NCBI RefSeq assembly: GCF_003020115.1
Contig: NZ_PYFX01000022.1
Location: forward strand, 1-64,000
Source of the DNA: Bradyrhizobium sp. MOS002
GTDB taxonomy: Bacteria > Pseudomonadota > Alphaproteobacteria > Rhizobiales > Xanthobacteraceae
Direction: 5' to 3'
DNA length: 64,000 bases
In this document: positions 43,623 to 52,629 of the stretch, in pieces
Layout: the number at the start of each line of letters is the position of its first letter
Numbering within the stretch: position 1 is the first letter of the stretch
Made by a program: the position numbers and the translations under genes
Notes under the pieces: model-generated
What the model was told of the DNA's origin: nothing
Database searches by the model: none
What the model saw: the letters and a program-made list of their open reading frames with translations, nothing else

Positions 43623-45428
43623 CTAGTTGGGCAGCGAGAACACGGTCAGCGTACCGCCGAGTGCGGTGTAGTTGCTGAGCGCCGCGTAGCCACCGACTGC
43701 GCCGAGACCGGCGGTCGGATCGGTCAGGCCTGCCGCCAGACCGATGCCGGCCCAGCCGCCCACGCCGGAGAGCACTGCGACATACTGCTTGCCGCCGTTC
43801 TCATAGGTGGTGACGTTGCCGATGATGCCGGAGGGAGTCTTGAACTTGTAGAGCTCCTTGCCGGTCTTGGCGTCGACTGCCTTCAGGTAGCCTTCGAGTG
43901 TTCCGTAGAACACCACGTTGCCCGCGGTTGCGAGCGCGCCGGACCAGACCGAGAACTGCTCCTTGTTCGACCAGACGATCTTGCCGGTCTTGCCGTCCCA
44001 GGCGATGAAGTTACCCATGTGGGTTTCACCCTGCGGCGGATACATCGAGAGCGTCGCACCCACATAGGGTTGGCCCGCGGTGTAGCTCACCTTGAACGGC
44101 TCGTAGTCCATGCAGACGTGGTTGGTCGGAACGTAGAACAGCTGCGTGTCCGGCGAGTAGGCTGCCGGCTGCTCGTCCTTGGTGCCGAGCGCGGCCGGGC
44201 AGATGCCCTTCACGTTGTGGTCCTCGCCCGCCTTGTCGGTCGAAGCTGCGTCGAGCACCTTCGGACGACCGTAGGTCGGCGAGTTCTTGTCCATGTCGAC
44301 GCCGGAGGTCCAGTTCACCTTCGGATCGTACTTTTCGGCGACCAGGAGCTCACCGGTGGCACGATCGAGCGTGTAGCCGAGGCCGTTACGATCGAAATGC
44401 GTCAGCAGCTTGCGCGGCTGTCCGTTGATGGCCTGGTCCGAGAGGATCATCTCGTTGACGCCGTCATAGTCCCACTCGTCGTGGGGCGTCATCTGATAAA
44501 CCCACTTGGCCTGGCCGGTGTCAGGGTTGCGAGCCCAGATCGTCATCGACCATTTGTTGTCGCCGGGACGCTGCTTCGGATTCCAGGTCGAGGGATTGCC
44601 CGATCCGTAGTAGACGAGGTTCAGTTCGGGATCGTAGGAGATCCAGCCCCAGGTGGCGCCGCCGCCGATCTTCCACTGATCGCCTTGCCAGGTCTTCAGG
44701 CTCGAGTCCTTGCCGATCGGCTTGCCGAGCGCGGTGGTCTTCTCTGCGTCGACCAGGATCTGATCATCCGGTCCTTCAGAGTAGCCGCGCCAAGCCAGCT
44801 TGCCGGTCTTGATGTCGTAGGCGCTCATATGCGCCTGAACACCGAACTCACCGCCGGAGATGCCGATCAGCACCTTGTCCTTGACGACGAGCGGCGCCGA
44901 GGTGCCGGTCTCGCCCTTGCCGGGATCGCCATTCTTGGCGGTCCATGCAACCTGACCGGTCTTGGCATCGAGCGCGACCAGGGTGGTGTCGGCCTGATGC
45001 AGGAAGATCTTGCCGTCGCCGTAAGATACGCCGCGGTTAACCGTGTCGCAGCACATTACGGGGATGACGTTCGGATCCTGCTTCGGCTCGTACTTCCAGA
45101 CGATCTTGTTCTCATTGGAAAGGTCAATAGCGTAGACCTTGTTCGGGAACGGCGTGTGGACGTACATCATGTTGCCGACGATCAGCGGGCCACCTTCATG
45201 GCCGCGCAGCACGCCGGTCGAGAAGGTCCAGGCGACCTGGAGCTTGCCGACGTTTTGAGCGTTGATCTGGTTCAGCTTGGAAAAGCGGGTATTGGCATAG
45301 TCGCCCGCCGGCATCACCCAGTCTTTCGGGTTCTGCGCCATCTTGTTCAGCTCGTCATTGGCTGACGCGCTGCCTACGGCGAGAGCCGCCGCGGACCCAA
45401 GAAAGGTCGCGAGTAGTACCTTGCGCAT
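43623..45428 (-). CDS. xoxF: Lanthanide-dependent methanol dehydrogenase
   Basis: A 601-residue periplasmic PQQ enzyme oxidising methanol to formaldehyde. The ATG at 45428 has GGAGG at 7-nt spacing; the ATG six bases upstream is too close to it. A signal peptide ends at SASA-ND. Key residues are vicinal C126-C127 (PVMCCDTVNRG), metal ligands E194 (SGGEFG) and N278 (GSGNPS), catalytic D320 and the extra D322 (HDEWDYDG), which marks the Ln3+-binding XoxF class against Ca2+-binding MxaF. Operon order is xoxF-xoxG-flhA-gfa. An AraC-type regulator is divergent. No mxa genes are present. Confidence 0.97.
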   Translation of the reverse strand: MRKVLLATFLGSAAALAVGSASANDELNKMAQNPKDWVMPAGDYANTRFSKLNQINAQNVGKLQVAWTFSTGVLRGHEGGPLIVGNMMYVHTPFPNKVYAIDLSNENKIVWKYEPKQDPNVIPVMCCDTVNRGVSYGDGKIFLHQADTTLVALDAKTGQVAWTAKNGDPGKGETGTSAPLVVKDKVLIGISGGEFGVQAHMSAYDIKTGKLAWRGYSEGPDDQILVDAEKTTALGKPIGKDSSLKTWQGDQWKIGGGATWGWISYDPELNLVYYGSGNPSTWNPKQRPGDNKWSMTIWARNPDTGQAKWVYQMTPHDEWDYDGVNEMILSDQAINGQPRKLLTHFDRNGLGYTLDRATGELLVAEKYDPKVNWTSGVDMDKNSPTYGRPKVLDAASTDKAGEDHNVKGICPAALGTKDEQPAAYSPDTQLFYVPTNHVCMDYEPFKVSYTAGQPYVGATLSMYPPQGETHMGNFIAWDGKTGKIVWSNKEQFSVWSGALATAGNVVFYGTLEGYLKAVDAKTGKELYKFKTPSGIIGNVTTYENGGKQYVAVLSGVGGWAGIGLAAGLTDPTAGLGAVGGYAALSNYTALGGTLTVFSLPN

Positions 45429-45941
45429 AGTCATTCCTCCGTTGTCTCGTTTATTTTTCCGAAGCATTTGCTCAATCACCGGGCTTCTCGTCCGGTGTCT
45501 GCTCGTGCAGGGCGGTCACGTTTGGGACCAGAAACGATGCTGTGGTGCTTTTTCCTCCTGATGAGAGCTACGGGTCCACATGCAGGAGCGGCCCGTTTTT
45601 GTTGTTCCTGATGCATCCGTAGCGACTTCGCCGTCGGGAAACTTGCCCAAGAGAGAAGCTGGTTTGCTTGACAGCGCACGGGTACGAAGTTTTTGATTTT
45701 GCAGTAGCGAATTCAGCCGCTTTCGCAAGGCTTTGGGAGCGCCTTCGACGCTCAGGTTCCCCTTGACGGCGCTGCAACTAAGGCGGAGGATTAACTTTCA
45801 AGGGTGGCAATGGAACGATGGCGCTCGTTCTAGAAGATCGCTCAAAATCGAGGTAAACGTCACGCAATCACGGTTCAGGGCTCCGGCAGCGCGGCTCGCG
45901 ATTCGCGTCAAAATTTCCGGATCAAACCAGTGGCTGGATTA
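45429..45941. other. Divergent promoter region between xoxF and the AraC-type gene
   Basis: 513 bp without a convincing gene. GCTACGG (45567-45573) and CCGTAGC (45617-45623) form a spaced inverted repeat enclosing CGGGT...GCCCGTTTTT. It should contain both promoters and any regulator sites, but none can be assigned with confidence by eye. Confidence 0.5.
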
Positions 45942-46910
45942 ATGTCCGACACAATTCACACGCTCTCGACGACGGGAATGACGCCGAAACGTCAGATCCA
46001 GAGCTGGATCGACGGGCTGACGAGCCTGTGCGGGCATTTCGACGTCGATCCGCTGGAAGCGTCTTCGCTCGAAGGCCGCATCGACTACACCAGCGTCTCG
46101 CGCCTGAAGCTCTGCCAGATCGAGGTCAGCCAGCATCGCATCGCACACACGCTGGCGCGCGCCAAGGCCAACGAACACCCGTATATCAAGATCCACTTCC
46201 AGACTTACGGTGTGTCCTATTTCGAGCAGGAAGGCCGCCACATCGAGCTGAACCCGGGCGACATCATCGCCTATGACGTCTCCTGTCCGCATTCGATCAT
46301 CAGCCCCGCTTTCACGCGCCATGACGTGGTGATCGTACCCAAGGCGCTGCTGCGCGACCGCGGATTCCCGTCGCAGCGAATGCCCGCCTGCAAATTGACC
46401 TCACGCACGGGGACGGGGCGGATCGCCCATGATTTCGTCCATGCAACCTTCGACGAGGCGGCCAAGCTGTCGGCGAACAGCGCGGTCGGCGTCGCCGATT
46501 CGCTGATCGACCTCTTGCTGCTCCCGCTGCGCGAGGCGGACACGATGCTCGATCGCGTCGGGCCCGAGGCGACCTATGTGCGCGCGCAGTTCTTCATCCG
46601 CGAGCATTTGCGCGATCCGGATCTGTGCATCGACCAGATATCCAACGAACTCGGCTGCTCCAAGCGCTATCTGCACATGCTGTTCTCGGAGCGCGGCACC
46701 ACGGTGAGCGATTACATCTGGCAGGCGCGTCTTCAGAATTGCCGCCAGGAGCTCGAGGCCCACGCCGGCAAGACCATCACCGACGTCGCGTTCTCCTGGG
46801 GCTTCTCCAGCTCATCGCATTTCAGCCGGGTGTTCCGGAAATATTTCGGTGTGGTGCCGTCCTCGATCCACAAGGCGCAGCAGGGCGCCGTTGCGGCGGA
46901 CGAGCATTAG
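45942..46910 (+). CDS. AraC-family transcriptional regulator
   Basis: A 322-residue regulator. The N-terminal part resembles the AraC-binding-like cupin of FeaR-type regulators (GVSYFEQEGRHIELNPGDIIAYD, about residues 90-115). The C-terminal double helix-turn-helix is clear (CIDQISNELGCSKRYLHMLFSERG and ITDVAFSWGFSSSSHFSRVFRKYFG). ATG 45942 is preferred to GTG 45930. It is divergent from xoxF, so control of the methanol operon, for example in response to an alcohol, aldehyde or metal, is plausible but not shown. Confidence 0.9.
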   Translation: MSDTIHTLSTTGMTPKRQIQSWIDGLTSLCGHFDVDPLEASSLEGRIDYTSVSRLKLCQIEVSQHRIAHTLARAKANEHPYIKIHFQTYGVSYFEQEGRHIELNPGDIIAYDVSCPHSIISPAFTRHDVVIVPKALLRDRGFPSQRMPACKLTSRTGTGRIAHDFVHATFDEAAKLSANSAVGVADSLIDLLLLPLREADTMLDRVGPEATYVRAQFFIREHLRDPDLCIDQISNELGCSKRYLHMLFSERGTTVSDYIWQARLQNCRQELEAHAGKTITDVAFSWGFSSSSHFSRVFRKYFGVVPSSIHKAQQGAVAADEH

Positions 46911-46969
46911 GCGAACGCCAGGTTCGGCGTCGACAACGACGGTTGACCGTCACGCGCCCGCGCTGTCTC

Positions 46970-47395
46970 TCACGCCGATATGGCGATGTAGGGAATGCTG
47001 GTCAGGAGAGCGACGAGTAGGACCGCGTTGCCCAGCATTCCACTCCAATGCAGTCGGCGGAGCCGGCGCGGGGCCTCAGCATCGCCGGCGTCCCTGGCGC
47101 TGAGCTGTTCGTCCATCCGTTGCATGAACCAGCGGCGTCCGTAGATCGCCAAGGCCGCAAGGAGGCCAACGCCCATCGCAGCAACCAGACGACCGTCGAG
47201 CAGGAAAGCGACTGCTCCAATGAGTCCGGCAACGCGCATCACCAGAAAATGGGCATTGAACATTCCGCGCAAAAGCTGGGCGACGGGCTGGATATCCAGC
47301 TTCACCAGCAGGAAGGCCGGAGACGCCAGTGTGAAATAGCCCATCGGAAAGAGCAGGATGATCATGACGGCTACGGCGACGCCATCCGGTGTCAT
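46970..47395 (-). CDS. Hypothetical small inner-membrane protein
   Basis: A 141-residue protein with about four membrane segments (roughly residues 5-31, 50-66, 69-87 and 117-139) and a charged cytoplasmic loop (RRWFMQRMDEQLSARDAGDAEAPRRLRRL). No family is recognised. It converges with the AraC-type gene and follows the TctC-type gene region in the other operon's direction, 121 bp downstream of it. Confidence 0.65.
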   Translation of the reverse strand: MTPDGVAVAVMIILLFPMGYFTLASPAFLLVKLDIQPVAQLLRGMFNAHFLVMRVAGLIGAVAFLLDGRLVAAMGVGLLAALAIYGRRWFMQRMDEQLSARDAGDAEAPRRLRRLHWSGMLGNAVLLVALLTSIPYIAISA

Positions 47396-47516
47396 GGGAT
47401 CGGCCTTTCTTGCCCGCGCCGGCGAGACCTTCCCGCCAGCGTCGTACAATCATAGCGGGAAAATGCGTTTCCGGCACTAGGCTTTGGTCGGATGCCGCGC
47501 CGCGAAGGGCGTCTGT

Positions 47517-48506
47517 TCAGGAGGGCTCGAGGCCGAGCGACCGCGCGCTCTCGATCCAGATCGGCAGCTCGCGCTGATACAGGACGTTGGTTTCCTTGAA
47601 GCCGATCGCGGGTTCGAGCACGAACGTGTTGAGAACCTCCTTCACCTTCGGGTCGCTGTTGGCGGCGACGCAAAGCTCCGCCAGGCGGTCGACGACGGGC
47701 TGCGGTGTCGCCTTCGGCACGGCCCAGCCGGAGAAGCCGCTGACCGTGAAGAATTTTGACGTCGCGCCCTGCTCGGGAAGAGTCTTGATATCAGGGATCG
47801 CGTCGACCTTCTTCGAATGCACCGCGAACACGGTACCACGGTCACTCTGCAAAACCGATTGCGCTGCCGTGTAGCTGCCCATGGCCACATCGAGCGTACC
47901 TTCCAGCATGCCCGTCCACATCGGGGCTTCGCCGCGATAGTGAATCGGCTCGATGGCAAGGCCGTATTGCTTGTTGAGCTCGTGGACCGTCATATGCGGG
48001 GCCGAGCCCGCGCTATAGGTGCCGAAGTTGACCTTGCCGCTCTTGCGCGCAAAGGCGACGAAATCTTCCAGCGTCTTGACGCCGGTTTTCGGGTTCGCCA
48101 CCAGCAGGAGCCCGGCGCCCGGAATGACGCTGACGAGCGTCAAATCCTTGTCCATGTCGTAGCCCGGAGTCTTCATCACCACCCGGTTCATGATGTAAGT
48201 GGTCGAGATCGAGCACAGGATGGTGTGGCCGTCGGGCTCCGCGCGGGCAACCTCCGCCGTCCCGACCGCGCCGGCGGCACCGGGCTTGTTCTCGACGACG
48301 ACGGTCTTTCCGACCTGTTTGGAGATGAATTCGCCATAGGCGCGCGCGAGCAGGTCGGTCTGTCCGCCGGCGGGATAGCTGCAAATCATGCGGATCTGCC
48401 GCGTTGGCCACGCAGCCTGGGCCGAGGCGCCGCGTGAGACGAAAGGCATCGCGAGTGTGGCGGTGCCGGCGGCGATGAAGTGGCGGCGATCGAGCCTTGT
48501 GGACAT
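47517..48506 (-). CDS. Tripartite tricarboxylate transporter-type binding protein (TctC/Bug family)
   Basis: A 329-residue periplasmic protein. The ATG at 48506 follows GGGAGAG. The leader carries twin arginines (RLDRRHFIAAGTATLAMP). The mature protein shows WPTRQIRMICSYPAGGQTDLLAR, VVVENKPGAAGAVGTAEVARAEPDG and FGTYSAGSAPHM, all typical of Bug proteins that bind carboxylates. No TctA/TctB membrane genes are nearby, as is usual for expanded Bug families. It is the last gene after the ADH-cytochrome-XoxJ set, 113 bp downstream, and may share their transcript. Confidence 0.88.
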   Translation of the reverse strand: MSTRLDRRHFIAAGTATLAMPFVSRGASAQAAWPTRQIRMICSYPAGGQTDLLARAYGEFISKQVGKTVVVENKPGAAGAVGTAEVARAEPDGHTILCSISTTYIMNRVVMKTPGYDMDKDLTLVSVIPGAGLLLVANPKTGVKTLEDFVAFARKSGKVNFGTYSAGSAPHMTVHELNKQYGLAIEPIHYRGEAPMWTGMLEGTLDVAMGSYTAAQSVLQSDRGTVFAVHSKKVDAIPDIKTLPEQGATSKFFTVSGFSGWAVPKATPQPVVDRLAELCVAANSDPKVKEVLNTFVLEPAIGFKETNVLYQRELPIWIESARSLGLEPS

Positions 48507-48619
48507 GATTCTCTCCCGGATTGTCGCCGACGGTACTGCATCGGGTCGCCTCTGCCATGGGTGGCAGGCGAGACAGATTGGCGCATTCCAGGGCTTGCGC
48601 TTGGTGCGCCAGCTGTCCA

Positions 48620-49543
48620 TTAGCGCTGAATGATCTTCATCCAGACGTCGCCGAGGATTGCAGGCTCACGCGGCGGCAGATAGGTCAGCCCCGCCTGTGT
48701 GCCGAATTCGACGATCTTGCCCTCGGCAGCAAGCCCGGTCAGCGCCTTGTTGACGGCGTCGATCAGCGCGGGATCGCTGGCGAGCCCGACATAGCCACGA
48801 TTGGCCCCGATCGGATAGTAGTAGCCGGACGCGGTGATCGCCGTATCAGGGTGCGCGGCGCGATGGGCGTCGAAGCGGCCGAGGTCGATCAGCGTCGCGT
48901 CATAGTCGCCACGGGCAAGTGCGCCGAGGAGATCATCGCGGCCGGGGACAAGATGCGTGATGTCGTCGATCAGGCGCCCCTTGTCGAAGGTCATGAGGAT
49001 CGCATCGCCGAGCGAGCCGCTGTCGATGACCAGGTGCAGGCCGGCGAGGTCGCCGATATCGGCGATCTTGCGACCCCGCGCCTTCGGTCCGAGCACGACA
49101 GTGATCGGCGAGTAGACATAGGGCTGGCTCGGCACGAGCACGCCAAGTGCGACACGGCGGCGCCGGTCGTCGCGCGTGGCGCCGGCAAAATCCGGCAGGC
49201 GCGCCGTTTTCATGCCGGGCTTGACGAGGGAGTCCGTCGTTAGCGCATAGCCGCCGACGAGCGAGCAGCGCCCGTCGGACAGCAGCGCATTGGCCTCGAG
49301 CTGCGGGCTCGAATCCTCATCCAGCTTGCTTTCGAACCACTGGATCGTCAGCGGCCGTCCGAGCCGGTCGGCGATCGCCTGCGCCAGCAGCACGTCGAAC
49401 CCAGAGCCCGGCTTGCCTTTGTGATGCACCGAGAGCGGTGGCCGGTCCTCGTCGAGACAAATCTTGAGCGGATCGTCGGCCGCGCGTGCGGCCGTCGCCG
49501 CGAGGATCGCGGCAATGCTCCACGCGGCCAGCCAGCGATTCAT
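48620..49543 (-). CDS. xoxJ: XoxJ/MxaJ-like quinoprotein-associated periplasmic binding protein
   Basis: A 307-residue protein with a signal peptide (MNRWLAAWSIAAILAATAARA-AD) and a type II solute-binding fold starting LKICLDEDRPPLS with GFDVLLAQAIADRLGR. It lacks associated permease genes. In PQQ dehydrogenase operons such proteins (MxaJ, XoxJ) are thought to help activate or assemble the dehydrogenase, not to import a solute. The start overlaps the cytochrome c stop by 4 bp. A second family member is encoded at 60320-61201. Confidence 0.82.
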   Translation of the reverse strand: MNRWLAAWSIAAILAATAARAADDPLKICLDEDRPPLSVHHKGKPGSGFDVLLAQAIADRLGRPLTIQWFESKLDEDSSPQLEANALLSDGRCSLVGGYALTTDSLVKPGMKTARLPDFAGATRDDRRRRVALGVLVPSQPYVYSPITVVLGPKARGRKIADIGDLAGLHLVIDSGSLGDAILMTFDKGRLIDDITHLVPGRDDLLGALARGDYDATLIDLGRFDAHRAAHPDTAITASGYYYPIGANRGYVGLASDPALIDAVNKALTGLAAEGKIVEFGTQAGLTYLPPREPAILGDVWMKIIQR

Positions 49544-49896
49544 GGTTTTCTCCGGCTCGAGATGAAGGCCCAGAGATTTCCGATCTCGTCGTCGCTGAGA
49601 ATGTCGCCCCAGGGTGGCATCCTGTTGTTCTTGCCGTTCTTCACGGTGGTGACGAAGCGCGTCTTGTCGTCGGGGAAGGCGCGCAGGTCCGGCGTGATGG
49701 TGCCGGGGTTCATCATGTTGGGGCCGTGGCAGTGCGAGCATTTCTCGGCATAGGTTGACTTGCCATGGTCGATCTGTGCCTGCACGGGATTGCCGGTTGA
49801 ATCATCCGCGGCACGAACGGTCGCCGCAAGCGCGACCATCGGCACCGCGACGGTGGCGAGGATCGCCACCGTCTTGTGAGATAGCTTTCTCAGCAT
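49540..49896 (-). CDS. Small cytochrome c partner of the PQQ alcohol dehydrogenase
   Basis: A 118-residue periplasmic monohaem cytochrome c. The signal peptide ends near TVRA-AD, the haem motif is C53-S-H-C56-H57, and a methionine in NRMPPWG is the likely axial ligand. The start lies 11 bp beyond the stop of the dehydrogenase gene, and the stop overlaps the XoxJ-like gene. It is the presumed electron acceptor of the dehydrogenase at 49907-51571. It is unrelated in size to XoxG. Confidence 0.88.
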   Translation of the reverse strand: MLRKLSHKTVAILATVAVPMVALAATVRAADDSTGNPVQAQIDHGKSTYAEKCSHCHGPNMMNPGTITPDLRAFPDDKTRFVTTVKNGKNNRMPPWGDILSDDEIGNLWAFISSRRKP

Positions 49897-49906
49897 CGTG
49901 CCGTGG

Positions 49907-51571
49907 TTATTGCTTGACCGCAAAGACCCAAAGCGAGCCGCCGGGCGGGATTTTGGCCAACCGCTCGTCGCCGGAGAACAGCGAGTAGACGCCGCCATAG
50001 CCGCTCGTCACCGCGACATACTGTACGCCGTCCTGCTGCCAGGTCACCGGTTGTCCCTCAATGCCCGAGCCGGTCTGGAACTGCCAGAGCTTCTTGCCGG
50101 TGTCGGCATCGAAGGCCTCGAACTCGCCGGTCAGCGCGCCCGAGAACACGACGCCGCCCGCGGTCGACAACACGCCGGAGAAGCGCGGGATGTCGCTTGG
50201 TGCTTCCCACTTCGCCTTGCCGGTCATGGGATCGATCGCCTTCAGATGACCGCGCGGGCCGTCACCCCATTCCCAGAGATCGGTGAGGTCCATGCCGAGA
50301 TACCATTCACCCTGCTTGAAGGTGGCGGGTTCGGTCTTGTACCTGCCACCGAAGGCGAGCGTATTGGCGTAGGCAAGGCCGGTCTGCGGATTGAACGACA
50401 TCGGCTCCCAGTTCTTGCCGCCGAGGATCGACGGATAGACGGTCACCTTCTTGCCCTCACGCGCGTCCTTCGAGACGTCGGTCTCGATGGGACGTCCGGT
50501 CTTCATGTCGATTCCAGTCGCCCAGTTGACCTTCACGTAAGGATTGGCCGCGAGCAGCTTTCCGTTGGTGCGGTCGAGCACGTAGAAGAAGCCGTTGCGG
50601 TTGGCGTCCATCAACACCTTGGTCGGCTTGCCCTCGACGTTCATGTCGGCGAGGACCATCTCGGCCACGCTGTCATAGTCGAACGGATTGTTCGGCGAGA
50701 ACTGGTAGTGCCATTTGATCTTGCCGGTCTTGGGATCCATCGCCAGCACGGAGCAGGTGTAGAGGTTGTCGCCCGGGCGCACGGCCGAGTTGAACGGTCC
50801 GGGATTGCCGATACCCCAATAGACCGTGTTCAGCTCGGGATCATAGGAGCCCGTAATCCAGGTCGAGCCACCGCCGAGCTTCCAGGTATCGCCCTTCCAG
50901 GTGTCGCCGCCGGGCTCGTCGGGGGAGGGGATCGAATGGGTGCGCCACAGGTGCTTGCCCGTTGCCGGATCCCAGCCGTCGATGAAGCCGCGGGTGCCGA
51001 ACTCGGCGCCGGAGATGCCGGTGATCACGACGCCGTCGGCGACCAGCGGCGCCACCGTCATCGAATAGCCTTCCTTGATATCTGCCGCCTTCTGCCGCCA
51101 CAGCTCCTTGCCGTCCTTGGCGTCGAGCGCGATCACGTTGGCGTCGAGCGTGGTGCGGAACACCTTGCCGTCATAGAGCGCGGCGCCGCGATTGATGATG
51201 CCGCAGCAGACAATGCGCGGCGTTTCGGCAGGATACTCGACCTTGGATTTCCAGATCTGCTTGCCGGTCTTGGCGTCGACCGCCATGGTCGCGTTGTGCG
51301 ACGTCACGTAGATGACGCCCTGGTACACCAGCGGCTGCGATTCCTCACTGCGATCGTCGTTGAAAGAGTAGTTCCAAACCGGGACAAGGTTCTTGACGCT
51401 GTCCTTGTTGATCTGGTTCAGCGTCGAGAAGCGCTGGAGATTGTAGCCCATCCCGTAGTTGAGAACGTTCGATGTGTCGGTCGCACCCTTGACCAGCTGC
51501 TCGCTGGTTTGTGCATTTGCACAAGTCGATGCAAGCATGACGAGGCTTGCGGCCATCGCAAAGCGTTTCAT
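49907..51571 (-). CDS. PQQ-dependent alcohol dehydrogenase, lanthanide-type
   Basis: A 554-residue periplasmic quinoprotein, about 45 residues shorter than XoxF. The ATG at 51571 follows GGGAGGAACGG, and the signal peptide ends at ANA-QT. The vicinal disulfide C122-C123 (RIVCCGIINRG), metal ligands E190 (SGAEFG) and N256 (GIGNPG), catalytic D298 and lanthanide Asp D300 (PFDYDS) are all present. It probably oxidises methanol, ethanol or another small alcohol. The operon continues with cytochrome c and XoxJ-like genes, and the lanmodulin-like gene is divergent. Confidence 0.93.
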   Translation of the reverse strand: MKRFAMAASLVMLASTCANAQTSEQLVKGATDTSNVLNYGMGYNLQRFSTLNQINKDSVKNLVPVWNYSFNDDRSEESQPLVYQGVIYVTSHNATMAVDAKTGKQIWKSKVEYPAETPRIVCCGIINRGAALYDGKVFRTTLDANVIALDAKDGKELWRQKAADIKEGYSMTVAPLVADGVVITGISGAEFGTRGFIDGWDPATGKHLWRTHSIPSPDEPGGDTWKGDTWKLGGGSTWITGSYDPELNTVYWGIGNPGPFNSAVRPGDNLYTCSVLAMDPKTGKIKWHYQFSPNNPFDYDSVAEMVLADMNVEGKPTKVLMDANRNGFFYVLDRTNGKLLAANPYVKVNWATGIDMKTGRPIETDVSKDAREGKKVTVYPSILGGKNWEPMSFNPQTGLAYANTLAFGGRYKTEPATFKQGEWYLGMDLTDLWEWGDGPRGHLKAIDPMTGKAKWEAPSDIPRFSGVLSTAGGVVFSGALTGEFEAFDADTGKKLWQFQTGSGIEGQPVTWQQDGVQYVAVTSGYGGVYSLFSGDERLAKIPPGGSLWVFAVKQ

Positions 51572-51912
51572 CCGTTCCTCCCAATATGCGCGCCTATTGA
51601 CGCTGCGACAGCAACACTCCGCCCGAATGCAAAACGCGTCAATACGAAAGTCGTGATCGCGACGCCGATATGGTGGGCGTCGGATGTCGTCACCTGACGG
51701 AGACCTGACAAGCAAGGCTCACTTGTGCGCAGGCGCTGAAGAAATTCCGCGGCACGGAGTAGCGTGCGTGCGCGACGGCAGCGGTCGGGCCGACATGTTC
51801 CGCAAGTTGTGCGGTGCGCAGGCTACAATTCGGGGCTTGAACCGAGGCTCGCTTGTGGACTTATGTCGCTTCGATCCGGTTCGAATCGGAGTTCTTGGTC
51901 AAGGAGGTTTTC
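51572..51912. other. Divergent control region between the PQQ dehydrogenase and lanM
   Basis: 341 bp without a gene. ATTGACGC (51596-51603) and GCGTCAAT (51636-51643) form a perfect 8-bp spaced inverted repeat next to the dehydrogenase start, a candidate regulator site. Another imperfect inverted repeat (CGATCCGGTTCGAATCG) lies about 25 bp before lanM. Confidence 0.5.
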
Positions 51913-52305
51913 ATGATATCGCGTCGCTCTGTTGCACTTGCGCTCACGATTGCACTGCTGTTCGGTCCGGCATGGTCGGCCTCCGGCAACGCGGTCAAGA
52001 CGTTCGATACCGACAATGACGGCACGCTCGATCTTGCCGAGGTGAAGAAGGCGGCGGCCGCGTTGTTCGCCAAGCTCGATCCCGATCACGACGGAACGCT
52101 CGACGCCCGCGAGTTGCGCGGACGGTTAACGGCGAAAGAACTCGCCGCCGCCGATCCCGACCGCGACGGGACTCTCACGCTCGACGAATATCTCTCGGTG
52201 GTGGAGCAGCGATTCAACACGGCGAATCCCGACAAGGATGGAACGCTGGATGCGAAGGAGATGAACTCGCGCGCCGGCCGCGCGCTGCTGCGTTTGTTGC
52301 GGTGA
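51913..52305 (+). CDS. lanM: Lanmodulin-like periplasmic EF-hand protein
   Basis: A 130-residue protein with a signal peptide (to about WSASG, residues 21-25) and four EF-hands: DTDNDGTLDLAE (32-43), DPDHDGTLDARE (56-67), DPDRDGTLTLDE (81-92) and NPDKDGTLDAKE (105-116). Hands 2-4 carry proline at loop position 2, the hallmark of lanmodulin, and loop spacing of 24/25/24 residues equals that of the Methylorubrum protein as I recall it. Hand 1 has Thr in place of Pro, and hand 3 has Thr at loop position 9. The start has an excellent AAGGAGG. It likely binds rare-earth ions selectively and serves the neighbouring lanthanide enzymes. Confidence 0.9.
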   Translation: MISRRSVALALTIALLFGPAWSASGNAVKTFDTDNDGTLDLAEVKKAAAALFAKLDPDHDGTLDARELRGRLTAKELAAADPDRDGTLTLDEYLSVVEQRFNTANPDKDGTLDAKEMNSRAGRALLRLLR

Positions 52306-52629
52306 GAACCGCAACCCTTGACTGGGAGCGAAGGCGAGTTGCCCGAGAGAGAAATTTGCAAGCGCGATGCGACAGTTCGCTGTGTCAACGGCGTGATTCC
52401 GGACTTGCGCTGTGACTGACGCAGCCCTAGGTTTTGGCCGGCGCGATGTCGCGCTCAATCCCTTGGGAGTCCCCGAATGGCCTGGAAAGCTCCGAAGATC
52501 GTGGAAGTGCCGGTCGGCATGGAAATCAACATGTACGCCTGCGCTTTGCGCAAATAAGACTGCAAGTAAGACTGACGACCTGCCGCGGCTTCGATGGCAA
52601 ACACCGTCGAAGCCGTGGTAGTGTTGGGG
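52306..52629. other. Intergenic region after lanM
   Basis: About 320 bp (or 290 if the next gene starts at 52594). No terminator with a T-tract, repeat or credible small gene is visible. It should contain the promoter of the outer-membrane protein gene unless that is read through from lanM. Confidence 0.4.

Noticed and set aside
43623..45428. Calcium-type methanol dehydrogenase MxaF
   Set aside because: The extra aspartate D322 after catalytic D320 and the xoxG/flhA/gfa context identify XoxF; no mxaI, mxaG or mxaR genes are present.
45668..45700. Sigma-70 promoter TTGACA with an AT-rich segment downstream
   Set aside because: No acceptable -10 box at 16-18 bp spacing; too far from the AraC-type gene to assign.
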